Assembly: GCA_944474755.1 (NCBI GenBank)
Contig: OX104116.1
Location: 12,031,547-12,095,546 of the forward strand
Length of the DNA: 64,000 bases
Direction: 5' to 3'
Source: Limnoperna fortunei
Taxonomy: Eukaryota > Mollusca > Bivalvia > Mytilida > Modiolidae
Shown: piece after piece, positions 14,145 to 27,500 of the stretch
Layout: each line of letters opens with the position of its first letter
Position numbering within the stretch: position 1 is the first letter of the stretch
Program-made: the position numbers and the translations under genes
The notes under the pieces: model-generated
Told to the model about the DNA's origin: nothing
What the model saw: the letters and a program-made list of their open reading frames with translations, nothing else
Database searches by the model: none

Positions 14145-17100
14145 AACTTAAATATTTATAAACAATATTTGTGTTCGAAATGCTGGTAAATTCTTTGTTT
14201 AAAAGATGCATATTTCAGTGTATGGTGCTGTAAATGCAGTGTTTATGTTGTACGATCACCTTTTGCTGTAGATAGTATATACAATGTATTACAGGCACCA
14301 CAAACAATCCTAAGTATACTGTTAGTTGATTACCTTGTTTGGATTGAAGATATATTGTTTGTTTTTAAGTTTCTGCAAGTCAAAAGAGAACAATTGTAAT
14401 TTTTGGCAGTTATTTTCCCTTTTACGTTATTTTGGCTTTCATGAACAAGCATATTTCGACCTGAATTCCAAGTTATTTCTAACAGTATTGTTTAAAAAAA
14501 ATTATATTCAAATTAATCAGCTCCCCAAAATGTACAGTGTACATGACCTTTGATTGGTCTTAATGGGAGTTGACTTAAATATTTAGAACAATAACTTGAA
14601 TTGTTGTTTGCTTATTATATCACTGACATATTCTAAAGAATATTATTTCCATATGATCACCACATTTCTGCCCATTAAAGAATCTTGTAGTCAAGATCAA
14701 TTAGTGGTATTTTGCAGGGATAAATGAAGAGGTAGAATTAGGTCCCTTCCTGGCCTCTGAAACGAACACAAAACTCTTCCCATTTCTTTGTGTTAATTGT
14801 TTAGTCATTAAGTATAGAATAAATATAGAATTGTTATTTGTTAATCAGTAATGTTTAAACTTGTAGTGTTTCAGCAAAAGATTTAAAATTGATGCTATTT
14901 AATGTTTGTTTTTGGAAATTTAATATGACTATGTTTCAAGGAAATTGGCCTTTATTTCTTGTCATTTTGTTCAGTTTTGGAAAACTTATTTCCCATCGAT
15001 ATTTTTTTGTAGAAAAACCAAACAAGAAATTTCATACATTTACCTATGTTTACTATTTAGAGTAATGGCAATCTCAGTATGTCTTCATCACATCAAAAAG
15101 GATGTAATGGTGTACATAAAAGTGAATCAGGTGATATTTGGTGACCTTCAAGTGTCCTTGTTGTGCAATTGACTTCGTTTATGGACATTTGGAATCCTTT
15201 AATAATAGTTTTTTTAAAGAATGTAAATTTTGGGAGTGATGGCTTGTCTTCATGGGGTTGGGTTTGGGTAACCTCAAGTTTTTGTGTTTTAAAGACAGGT
15301 AATTCATTACTTTCAATCTGTAAAACTCCAAAAATAAACATGTTAAGTATTACATATTTCATTATTGGTTCGATCTATAAGTGAGCAGTTTTATTTGATC
15401 ATTTCTTTATAAGGGTTATATTTTTTCCTTGCAAATGTTGTGAAATCCATATGGTATTTTGAATTTATTTAAATTTTTTATTAATTTAACAGATGGCACT
15501 CGCTGTCCTACAAAGTATGCAGATGGCATTTTTGACAATGCCATCAAAATAATGTTTCTCTGCTGTGTAAAGATAAAATGAAATTATATGTTGTAGAACA
15601 TTTAAAAAAATTAGTTGATAACTCAATAAGTAAATAGATACTTTTAAGTCTCATTTTAAATTATGGGTGATTATCCCTTGTGGTCGACAGATTGAAAAGA
15701 GTTATTTAAAGTATTTTTAATCAAGTAAATGAAAAACAACAATATAATTTTTGTCACTATTTTTTTTAAAAAGAACATTGATATAAAAAACATCAGACTA
15801 TCTTCAAAACTTTTGTAAAGAATAGTTATTTAATAGAAATTATTTGTCATCAGTTATCGATAGCAGAGAATGACCAGTATTAAAAATAAGTACATTGTAT
15901 GATTAATATTTGAGGTTTACATGCATGAAAAAAGGAGTATTCATTTGCGATAACAGATAATATTCATGTACATATAGTAGTGTGAAAATTGCTGTATATA
16001 ATAATATATAATAAGATACCAGAAAAATGACTGCTGTAAACAATTTAAAATTCTTTTAATGTAATTAACAATACATTTAAGTTTAGATTAAAGAAAAAAA
16101 TGATATGGCTTTCATTGAATTATGTATGATGTTATTATTTGTAATATTAACCAAACATTAACCTCACAATTAACATTAATTAGTCAAAGACAGAAAAAAA
16201 AAATAAATAAATAAACGAAAATAACAGATAGGAAAAAACAAGGCCATAAACTACTGATTTTGAACAGTTAATAAACAATGATGTATTTTAAAGTTTAATT
16301 ATATAAAGAGATCCCAATTTTCCATATTTATTGTTATACCGGTACTCTAATAATACAAGTTACAAGTTTTATTTAAAAACACAACAGTATTTAAGTGTGA
16401 AAGATCAATACAAAGTTGTGTTTAAGACTGAATTTCTGATACTATGGTTTTTGTTATAATGCATGATTTAGCAGCTGAGCTGTTGGAATATCATTGTTTG
16501 CATACAAACTTAAATATTTATTTTTTTGGGGGATTCTGCATGATCTAGATGATAAAATTATGTAATTGTTTTGTATATTATATAGGAAAAAAGGTGTGCC
16601 TATTCGAATATGACAATTGGTCTGCAGATTATCTAAGGTAGATACTCATGGAGTTGTTACTTACATTAGTTAATTATAATTATTCTTATTCTTTTGACCT
16701 TGTTAACACTACAGATTTTTAAACATGGGTAAAAGTTGTAATTACTGAACGATAAATAAATGATAATAAAATATTACTGTGTTTGCTTTTTCAGATAAAA
16801 TCTTGTCATTGTTTTGTGCATACTCAATAAAAGTAGCCAAGAAATAATTCCTTACATTTGTCTTGAAAACTTAATATATTTTATTAGATTGCTGTTGGTA
16901 ATTTTAGAATAAAATACCCTGTATAAAGTTATTAGTGTAGAAATAAAAATCTGCTGAATCAAATGGGTCAAGAACCTGCAACCTGAATTTCCAAAGAATA
17001 TCTGTGGGTTCATGGCATAAATTTCAGAATATAAGAATATCAGTTCATTCATTCTAGGAATTAAGAACAGAATAACAGAACTGCAATTCTTGGAAGTTTT

Positions 17101-18060
17101 AATAAGTAAAACATATTCAAATGAATTTGCAATCCATGTAAATATTTTTTAAGTAAATGAATTCATTAAATTTGGTGCTGTATTCTTAGACAAGTTTTCA
17201 GAATGACTTTTAATGTATGAAAGTGCAGATAGTGCTTTACTTGCTGTAGTTTAATTTTATTTGTACATGTATCATGTTTTGTTGGTATTGTAAATAGTGT
17301 ACATTTTAAGTTTATACTTGTATATAAAACTTTGGTTAGGTTATTAATTAAAATAACATGTTTGTGGTACCTGTTTATATGCATACTAAAGCTTGTTATC
17401 TGGACTTGTACAATAAATAAATAAATTAATTAATAAAAACTAGAAACACTGTCTAAATATAACATTACTGGCTTCTGGTAGTAAATGTAATAGTAACAGA
17501 CCTTTTAAGTAGGTTTTTACCAATAATTTTGTATGAAAAGTTTTAGCATTTCTTTTTCACTATATGCTGTGATGCTTAAAAATTAAAATAAAGTAAGTAG
17601 TTACATTTTGTAGCCATTTTTACAAACACAAACATCTTTGCTGTCTTAACTAAAATGTTGAATTACATGATGTCCATATTCAAGTTATATGAATGTACTT
17701 ACAATGTATTATAGAATGGCTAGTTGTAATCATTATATTTTTTAAGACAGGTAGATACTTGTTAAAACATTACACAAATAAGCTGTTTTCAGTGGTTATG
17801 TAACTTGTTTTTACTTACATAGCTGGTTTTCCGAGTATGAGAGCTATTTTAAGAACACTTCTGCATGTACAATATTATGGAATAACAGTTTGCTTGATAA
17901 ATTTAATTTTGCAAAACACTTAACTATGGTTTTCATTGAAAAACATACAATATTGTTAATTTGTGTATGGCGAAATAAATGCATGTTTATTACTTTGCTT
18001 CTTAAAGTTTTTCTGCAAAAATAAATGTTTGTATTGTATATTCAAATATATTTTATTTCA
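14145..18060. other. DDA1 3' region and AT-rich spacer
   Basis: No coding exon can be supported here. The first AATAAA after the DDA1 stop is at 14818-14823, and several more follow (for example near 16826 and 17413), so the 3' UTR could be long or could use alternative ends. Short open frames in this stretch lack codon bias and homology. Confidence 0.5.
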
Positions 18061-19217
18061 AAATGATTAATAGATAAAGTGTTATAAGACTCTTGTTTGA
18101 AGCCAACTCAGTTACAGTTTGTTTCGAATGACAATCTGATACAAGTTTTATGTGATGAAATGAGTTGTAACCAGAAACAAAGACTCGCCAAACAAAAAAA
18201 TTTACATTTCAAGACTATATTTGATGCATTTTATTTAGACCATTTCTAATTTACATATTTATATAACAATATTACAGGAATTACAATACAAACACTATTA
18301 AATTAGTATGCTAACCTTAATGTCATAAATTATTTTAAATATTGTATACCAAAATCAAATACATTTTATCGTTCTCTAATCTTATTATGAATTAGAAATA
18401 CTAGGTAATTTGAATTTGATGTAAAAGAATCTTGATTGTATGCAAAGCAGATAGCTTTAATTTTTCTGGTATGACATGTACGCTAGGTATTACATAAATT
18501 ACAATATTAACACTTTTTAAAAATGATTTTTGTTGTTTAGGGCCTCACACAGCGGATTTTCGGGTTCAACATGAATAAAAATACAAGTTGAATTATTTAC
18601 CTATGTTTGTATGCTTTCGAGCGTCATGCCCTGTAGGGGCTGCATGCAACGCTATTTATTTTTCCCTATACATGATACCCTTGTTCAGTATCGATTAAAA
18701 AAACCTCTATCATTGGCCTACATGCACCATTTAGTGATGCAATGTTTGTTAATGTGTTTTCATCTAGAAAATGGTTTTACTTACTGCTCGTTAGCGATGC
18801 AAATCAGTCAACCAATGTATTACTGATTCTAGCTGATAACCTCAAAGCAAATTTTAAATTTACAGATATACATTATATCAGCCCGAGTTGTGAGTTGTCT
18901 TGTTTAAACACTGTGTACACAACACCTTGCTTAAAGCAGGATTATGCTTGTCACATACTTATGCATCTCTGTACTAGATTTTTAACTAACAAACTTTCAA
19001 TAATATGTTTATTGTAGCTGGACAAAGTTTTTACACATTTTATACAGTCAACGTTTGAAAAACTATGTTACATAATATGTTAGGTGGGCTAATATGCTGA
19101 CTGGTAATTCTGACAATTTGAAAATAAATTTCCACCATTGTAGAATATGTACCAATCACTCAAATAATTTTAACATTATAATCACGATACTTAGTCTGAT
19201 AACCATAAGCAGTCAAA

Positions 19218-19830
19218 AGCCTTTTTAGCTCACCTTTCCTGAAGGGTCATATGAGCTATTGTCATCACTTTGTGTCCATTGTCGTCAGCAACGTGTTCGT
19301 CATCGGCATCGTCGGATACTGTAAATTATTTACATTTCAATCTGATTGATTAAAATCAATTGGCCAATTGAAACGAAACTAGTTTACAATGTTCATTGGA
19401 TGGACCTTACAAAGTTTGTGTTTTTTATTCCGATTGGAAAACCGAAATGGACACCACTGCAGGACTTAGTTTAACAATAACTATAGAAAAGTGTGAAAAG
19501 GCTTCTCTGAAACCCTTTAACCAATAGAAACAAAACTTATCACCAGTTTTCATTAGAACGTTCTCTATCGATTTTTTTTATGACAAACAGAAATTCAAAA
19601 TGGACTCTACAGCAGGACTATGGGAAAAATAGTTTGAAAGCTTCTCTAAACTGGTTAACAAATAGAAACCAAGCTGCCTAGCAATATTGTTTGGATGGTC
19701 CCTCTATAAAGTTTATTGTTTTATTTTAAAATCGGCCTCCAGCAAAGGACATAGTTTAACAAAGGACCATTTCGGAAAACAATTTAATAAGGCTTTACGG
19801 GAAAACAAAAAAAAACGTGACAAAAACATT
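19218..19830. repeat. Interspersed repeat of a type common in molluscs
   Basis: The block opens with AGCTCACCTTTCCTGAAGGG, then a GTCGTC/ATCG-rich stretch (19260-19320). It continues with repeated blocks of about 120 bp built around 'gttcattggatgg', 'gaaacaaaact' and 'gtttaacaa'. It resembles widespread bivalve repeats that begin AGCTCACC; this is recognised from memory of such repeats, not by alignment. Confidence 0.45.
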
Positions 19831-19899
19831 TTGTAATTAGTCAGTAAAAACTCGGTATATGTTGTGAAATTAGTAGGTAAAGATTTCGCGAAAAATCTT

Positions 19900-20200
19900 T
19901 CAATAATACATGTGAACTGAATATAAATTTAGCAAATAACCAACTGGAAATTATCTAATAAACCGATATAGATTAGATAAAGAGGTGGTAATAAAGGTTC
20001 GATACTAGTATAATTGTGTAAAGCTCCCAAACCAACACAGGGTTAGGTAGATACAATACACTATAAAGATTATGTCAGGTGTCTTAGGGTAATATCGTTT
20101 GCATGTATCACTTTGATGTTCTTGTCGTGACTAAAACTATCAAGGTCTAAGTTATCAAATATAACTTGCAGCCCAGATAAATAATTTAGACTTCAAATAC
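19900..20200. repeat. Duplicated block, copy 1
   Basis: It shares ordered blocks with 22735-22990: GAAATTATCTAAT, a TATAGATTA block, AAAG(A)GG(T)GGTAATAAAGGTTC, GTGTAAAGCTC, CCAACACAGGG(T/A)TAGGTAGAT and ATAAAGATTA. The two copies are diverged, so this is either an old duplication or two copies of an unnamed repeat. Confidence 0.6.
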
Positions 20201-22734
20201 TAAGATCGGCATATTTACAATAAACTGTATGATAAGGCTACACATGTCTTTTCTATTCTCTAGAATACGAAACATTCGAAAGTGATCGTGTAAGATATCC
20301 GATATTGCTTATATTGCTACATGCATCTTCCTGCTTACCATTTGTGGCCCTTAGAGTTTCATTTATAGTCGAACTCAAAATGTTTAGATGTATTATAGTG
20401 GTCATCAAGTACGTTGTCTCTGCTGGTAACTCTACCTTTATTACCTAAGTTTCACCACTTAAAGTCAATACCGGTATCGGTAATCCGTATTACTAAGCTT
20501 AAACGAAAATGTCTGGGGATTTGTGTTCCCTTTATATAGCAATACATAAATGTGTCATTAAAATATGTTTTTTTCACGCTGTATATACACTTGTAAACAA
20601 CATATTATTTATTCGCCTTCCTCACAATTTTTATTCTGTGCCTTCCCTTGTTAATTTACTAATCTGTCATCTCTTTTTTTAACAGTTTAGGCGTAGGGGT
20701 ATACATAAACGTCCATTTGACTACGTGACAGGAATTGGGGGTAATCGTTAGCAATATTACACTGGATCCCGTTTTTTTACATATAGTATGTGTACACACG
20801 TTCTTGTAAATCTAAGTACAGTGTATAAGTATAGTTTACATATTTAAGCTTAGATACATAGAAATATTTTACAAAATTTAAATGGAAAGGAATTTGTTTA
20901 ATTTTCCCTTTTAGTCTAAACACAAAGACCAAAACAGCAAATTGTTCTGACCTCTTCGTGTTCTTTTCTTAATGTGCGTAGGCTCTTTATTTTGTATTCT
21001 TTCTATCGATCAATTACTTTATATTTTTAAGTACACTTGTTTTATCTGGTTAACTGTTAATCGCGTAAATTGTTCATAACGGCTACGTTGTTGCAAATAT
21101 ACGAGAAGCTGTAAAGGCAGTTGCAAATGCCGAATGTCTTAACTACATAGCTTACTACCAACAATACCATCTTTTTACTGCACGATATCAACAAATGTCT
21201 AACATTCGTTTAAAATAATTCTTTATGACAATTTAGTTCATTACTATCGTGATATACTTTACTGTAAATGTATGTGTGCATGTAACCAGCGACGTTGTAT
21301 AAGTGTTATTTATGATAAGATTATCACAGGATACTCTCCTTTTGGCCTTGTTGACCTGGTCAGTTACACCTTTATTTTGTTCAAATATAGAAAATATTTT
21401 TGTCTGGCATAGTTCTCCATTTCGAAGATTAGAAAATCAAGAGTATCAAACTAGGTTAAATCGCTCAGTGAAATGTATCTTTTTGGCACACCACTGAAAT
21501 TAATATTAATACTACCACCAATACATGAACCTCAAATATTTGTACCAACATGAATTTGTTTAATCTTTGTTAACAAAGACAAATGTGTTTTTAATCAAAA
21601 CAGCAAAACGGTTATGTTTCGTTATCAACGTGGCAAATGTGAATGCCACGTGTGACACCGAATTGGAATGAGTGTATGTAATAATGTCACACAGTGGTAG
21701 AAATACGTTTAGAATTGTTCTGAATAATCCATGTTTGTCCTTCTGGAATCTTCTAGAATTATTTTGAAATAAAATATTACAAGCACAGTAAGATGGGGCT
21801 AACACTGGATATTGTTTAGGTGTCTCATTTAACAATAATTGTGAATTTTGACATCCGACTCTGTTATCCCTTGAATCTTCACTAACGTTTTTGTTTCTTG
21901 CAATACGTGTTAATTGATCGTATAAGTTCGAGATTTATTCCATAGTATCGTCTGTAATGTATCTCATACATTACACTGGATTTTAAATGGACGCGAGCAA
22001 TGACCATACATATTTCTCTTCTTATCACCAGATTAGTTAAATTTTTTCAATCTCTAATTACTATTATGTGCTTTGGGTGTATACTTAAATATTATTGGAA
22101 AACATTGAAAATTCTTTCTACGAGGGCTTTCTTCTATATTTCAGTGCACACATACAGAAGCAAGAGTTAAGCAGGGTAAGGAGCTGTAAAGGGCAACTAA
22201 TAGTAATATTTAGGTCAGAGAAATCGGCAAAATTTTAACATTGATTTCAAGTGATCAAACGTGATTGATGTTTAAATTTAGAAAAATGCTTGAAACTTAA
22301 TACTACTTATAATTTAACATTACATATACACTCAAAGATGTCTCAAAAAGTTTACCTTTACGTATATTCAAAACTAAACCTAAAGACATGTATCAAACTG
22401 AAATGATATCAATGGAAAAAATAAATTCAATGAATTTCAAATCAAATTGGAGGAAATATGAGGTATTGTTTACTTTTTAGGCTTATCTATTACCATACGT
22501 TTTAATTTTTAATGGTCAAAGTAAAAATTTACACAGGAAACTTATTCCCCACTTTATTGTACTCTAGATTAACGTGTGCAAAATATATTCAAACACTACA
22601 TGTACCAGGACATCCACCCGCAAACAAGACATAAAGCCAGTATTTCTTCTCTTCCCTTTTTATTCTTTGCTTATTGTGTGTGTGCGTCCGTCAGACACTA
22701 AGTACCTCCAAAATTCGTAGGATTACTATTTATT

Positions 22735-22990
22735 TGTCAAGTAACTTGAAATTATCTAATCTTCCTGTATAGATTACATGTAGAGGTCGTAATAAAAGTT
22801 CATAAAGAATATAAAAGTGTAAAGCTCACAGACCAACACAGGGATAGGTAGATACATTACAAAATAAAGATTACATAAGTGGCCTATAGTAATTTAAACT
22901 CAGGTATTGTTTGATATCATCCCCGTGACATGATATTGTCAAGTTCAAGTTCATTTAATCAAATACTATTTTTCAACCCGAAACGAACAT
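22735..22990. repeat. Duplicated block, copy 2
   Basis: This is the counterpart of the block at 19900-20200, in the same orientation, sharing the ACCAACACAGGGATAGGTAG core at 22831-22850 and flanking motifs in the same order. Confidence 0.6.
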
Positions 22991-24545
22991 TGTGTAAAAA
23001 TATAGTAGTGCCTTTTTAATTAATTGCTTTGATTGTGCCCTCCTTCTATTAAAAAAATTGACATTTAGTAATAGTAATAGCAGAATAGTAATGTTTATTG
23101 ACATTATTAATGATGAATATCGCATCTTGTTTTATCATTTATAATCATTAAAAAATTTTGAATTTGAAATTTACCTCTAATTTACATAAAAAACAAGTAT
23201 TATTTATTAAAACAATTATTCTACGGTCGTGACACTACCAGTAGAAAAAGCCTATATAATATTTTTTGAATGAGTTTAGTTTACGAATTCACTTGACAAT
23301 AATTACATTAGTGAACGATAGTTGACGAAAAAATTATTTCATTGTTCATTGGGCAATCTTTGCATTAGACGCCTGAAGTATGAAAATATATTTCTAATTT
23401 ATTATATGAATAAAGATGAAATAAAGAATTTGTCCTGTTGCAAACAGCCAGTAAATTACATGTGAAAATATTTATTATTTTTACCCTCAGTTTCTTTCAT
23501 GCCAAAATCATTTTTGTACACATCTTCATCCGCCCTTCATCAAATTTAGGATTAACCATTAAAATTTGACAAAAATATTATCACTCGAGTTATCGAAGGA
23601 ATCAGACTCAACTCATGTGCGAAAAAGTTCCGCGCATTCGTTTACTGAGATTCGTTTCACAGCACTCGTGTTCTAATTTTTGATATTTTTGATATTCACT
23701 ATGCCCGATTTATTATACCATAAAGTTTGAGTATAAATAGATAATTTTTAACATCGTAAAACAACTTATGCTCATATACTAATATTTAAACTGCATTAAA
23801 GATATCAGACAAAAATAACCAAAGAATATATTTTACTTCATGTTGCTTTTGTTTTATATTTCTTAACAAAACTTCTGTAGACCTAACCTATTATTGCAAA
23901 AATTATCCTTGTTCTGTGTACTGATCTTAATGCCTACATGACCTTAAATAACAAATAATGAATAAAATCTGTTTTTTTGTTTGAGTAACGCAAGGTATTT
24001 TTCAATTAAGACCGATTTTAACAAAATATAGTTGTCATTTAAAGTAAGGTATATGTTTTCTTTTACTATCTATCGACAGATAATTAGGTCATGTTAATCT
24101 TTATCGGTTTACATGTCCAAATTTATAATAACGAAATCAACAGTTCACAGTTCTTGTTGGTATATTTTGTCTACTTTAAACGGTCGTTTATATATGTTTA
24201 ACATAAAAGCCCGGGTTATGTTTTTGTTTAACGACGCTGATGAATAAAGCGAGTTCCTCATTAAAACAGATTGTATTATTAGATCAACGCTGCTCGCATC
24301 TGTAATATAGGCCGTTTACAAATGCAGTTATCGTGCATTCGGAAAAAGCCTTTATGACCATCAATTAATCATTCATTTACTGAGAGATTTGTTTTTTGAT
24401 AAATTTTTCTGAAGTAGATTAACGATGACAGTTGTTTAAATAATTACTGACCGTTTATCTCTGATTAACATTTATCAGTATTGTGTGGTACAGATTACAT
24501 GACTTTAGTGTAAAGTAAGCTTGCAACAGCAGACACGCAGAGTAG

Positions 24546-27500
24546 ATGGATAAATTACTTACAACTTTTCTTGGAGTAATCTTAATTCTAGGTAGGATTA
24601 TCATTTAACTTTTGTCAGTGCTTATAAAATACTCTTATAAAAAAATTTACTAAACCAATGATTTGTAAAAAAAACTGTAAAGTAAAAAAAATAAGTTCGT
24701 ACTCTGCTTTTAAATTTGTAATAATAAAAGTGCAGAGATATATGTAAAACGAATATTATGTTTATTAAAATTGATTTAAAAACTTGACGACAACCCAAGT
24801 CTTACAAGATATGCTGTTACACCATCGCAAAATCAATATAGAAAGCCAAAGTCTTTACATACAATTTTCAAAGTTTGCGCTGGAGGAAGATTCTATACTG
24901 CTTTTAAATACTTTTAGATGCCTGCCCATTTTGATAGCAACGTTTCATGTTTTATATATTCAAATATTCTAGCAATGTTTCTTTAATATTCTCTTCAAAA
25001 CAGCTTTGACGTCGTATCAAGTTGCTGGGGATCTAAACTGTAACTTTGATCAAGGATGGTGTGAATGGGCAAATGATGTAAAAAATTGTTTTAACTGGAC
25101 AATAGATAATGGTGGAACTACAGACAAGACCTCTGGTCCAGAGTCTGACCACACGACTGGATGTAGGTGTTATGTTTAGTCAAGTTCGACTCGTCGCACC
25201 GTATTTACATATTTACAGTGTGAAAATAGATTACTGTTTAAAATTTTTTTTCTTCTTCTACGTTTGCTCTTTTGCCCAGTTTCTTGTTTACCTTTCTTTA
25301 AATAAATTCTGCGTAACATTTGCCAAAGAGTTGCATTTTAATATGTTTCAAAGGGTTAGAATATGTTTAGATGTTTCGTGATATAAGCTTTTTTGAGTAT
25401 CTTTTTTGTTGTTTTGCTATCAACTATTTGAAATATCTCGACTTCTGTACGGGCTTTTAGAAAAGAAAAAATCTTTTTAGCGCTACGTTATACACAAATG
25501 AGATTAAATGAACAGGTCATTACATTTTGCAGCTTCTAATGGATCATATGCTGTTATCTACGGTCGTCAAGCGAAGAATCTATCATGCACAGCTACTCTG
25601 GCAGGTCCCTTATTAAATGTTCAGGCAAATTGGCTGCTATCATTTTGGTATCACATGAATGGGAACGGGATAGGAAATTTAACAGTGTACATTGACAATA
25701 ATGGTCATCGGCAAAACATATGGCAGAAGTCAGGACGTCAAGGTCCCAATTGGTTACAAGCTACTATTCCTATTAATGCAGGTTCACATCAAGTGAGTAT
25801 CAAGTTATCAATATTGTACATTTGTCTGTTACTAAAATGATCTTGATAAGTTTGTAAACGCTTAGTAGGAAATGTTAAACCGTTCTAAATAGTTAACATT
25901 TATGGTAAATATATTATTTACACTAAAATGTACACCAATTTTTTGTCTACAATTGTAATGTCCTGACATTTTAATTAAACTTTACAATGTATTCAACGTG
26001 TAGCTGCTTGTTCAAAAGGAGATAACAATTTATAAAAAAAACATACATAAAAGGAAAATTTAAGAATTCGTTGCATTTATATACAAAATACTATATGAAA
26101 TCAGGTAAACTGTATAAATGAACTTATTAGACTGTTCATGTATCGAAAATAAAAAAAATGTTTTCGTTACATTGTTTTATGAATTATAACTATTCGTAAA
26201 AGACCCATTAGTGTTTATTAAATTATACCCATTTGATTTCCATTGTATGATATAAGTGTCGTGCATACTTTTAATTATTCTGGTCGTAAGTTTATAATTA
26301 CCACAACACTTTATATTTGAAGTAATGTTTATGTAAGGTGACCACAGGATAAAATGTCATGATACTTTGGTTTGACCTAAGTGACCCGGAGGGCCTGTAA
26401 ATGGTACAAATATAGCATACACTGATTGCAAAGTTCTCAAATTCGATGATAAGAGTCAAAAGGTTTGAACATTTATGAATAATATCAAACAATTTTAAAT
26501 TGTTCGATGAAATGTATCGGCTTAGCACAACATAGAAGAAAGTAATCTACTATTATCACTATTGAGCTTAGGATATTTTTTTTGCCAACATGAATTGAAA
26601 GTGTTAAATATAGGCCGAACAACACATTTATTGTTCCCAAAGAACATGTTCCATTATAAGCATAATAAAAGTGAACAGACGTTTTAAACAGAATTGGAAT
26701 TAACTAGTTCATGTAGTTTACTGATACGATAGGTCGGTAGTAAGTAATGCGCCATAATTGAAAGAAAGAAGTTACTAAAATGAGACTGTAATGATAAAAA
26801 TATACCTGTTAGAGTTTGCAATCAATAATGTAATCAATTTCTTCCAATAATGTATGCGAAGATAGTTTACTAAATAAGTTGATTTAGGATGAGAAAACTA
26901 ACACGACGAATGACGAGACACCAAGGTAGCAAACATTTTATAACGAACAGTTGTTTAAAAGCCCTCATTGCCCCGCTCGTTTACATAAAACGTTGTACAA
27001 TAACTAACATTTCATACAATTTAAATACATATAAGACAAAATAAGTATTTTAAAACGATAAAACTTTTTTAAATTTTGATGTAGCTTAGCAAAATTCAGT
27101 ATCCTTACATATTGACATTCTTAAGTAAACATCATATATGATATTTTAAAAAGAAAACGTTGAAATTATTATAGATAAAATTTGAAGCAACAGCTAAGTT
27201 GGGATACGGGAGCGATCTGGCTATTGATGACATTGCTATGCAGACTGGTAAGTTAGTAGTAACACTTCACACATATGACTAGTTTTATAATCCATAACAT
27301 TTTATATACAAACGAATCGTTGGTCATGTTTTATAACTTTAAATTTGATAACAACTACTAGGTTAATGTTTCTGTTGGTGAACTGTTAGTCCCAATAATA
27401 TTTCTAGCCCAGTAATTAATTCGGTATTTACTTAAAATACCAATGATCTATTAATATAGTCATTGTATTAGTGTACTGCTCTGCTTTTAAGAAAAAATTG

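Larger units (their letters stand above)
18061..24545. other. Intergenic spacer without supported genes
   Basis: This is AT-rich DNA with scattered short open frames that look random. It holds the interspersed repeat at 19218-19830 and two homologous blocks at 19900-20200 and 22735-22990. The last few hundred bases must include the promoter of the MAM-mucin gene, but I see no convincing TATA box at a sensible distance. Confidence 0.5.
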
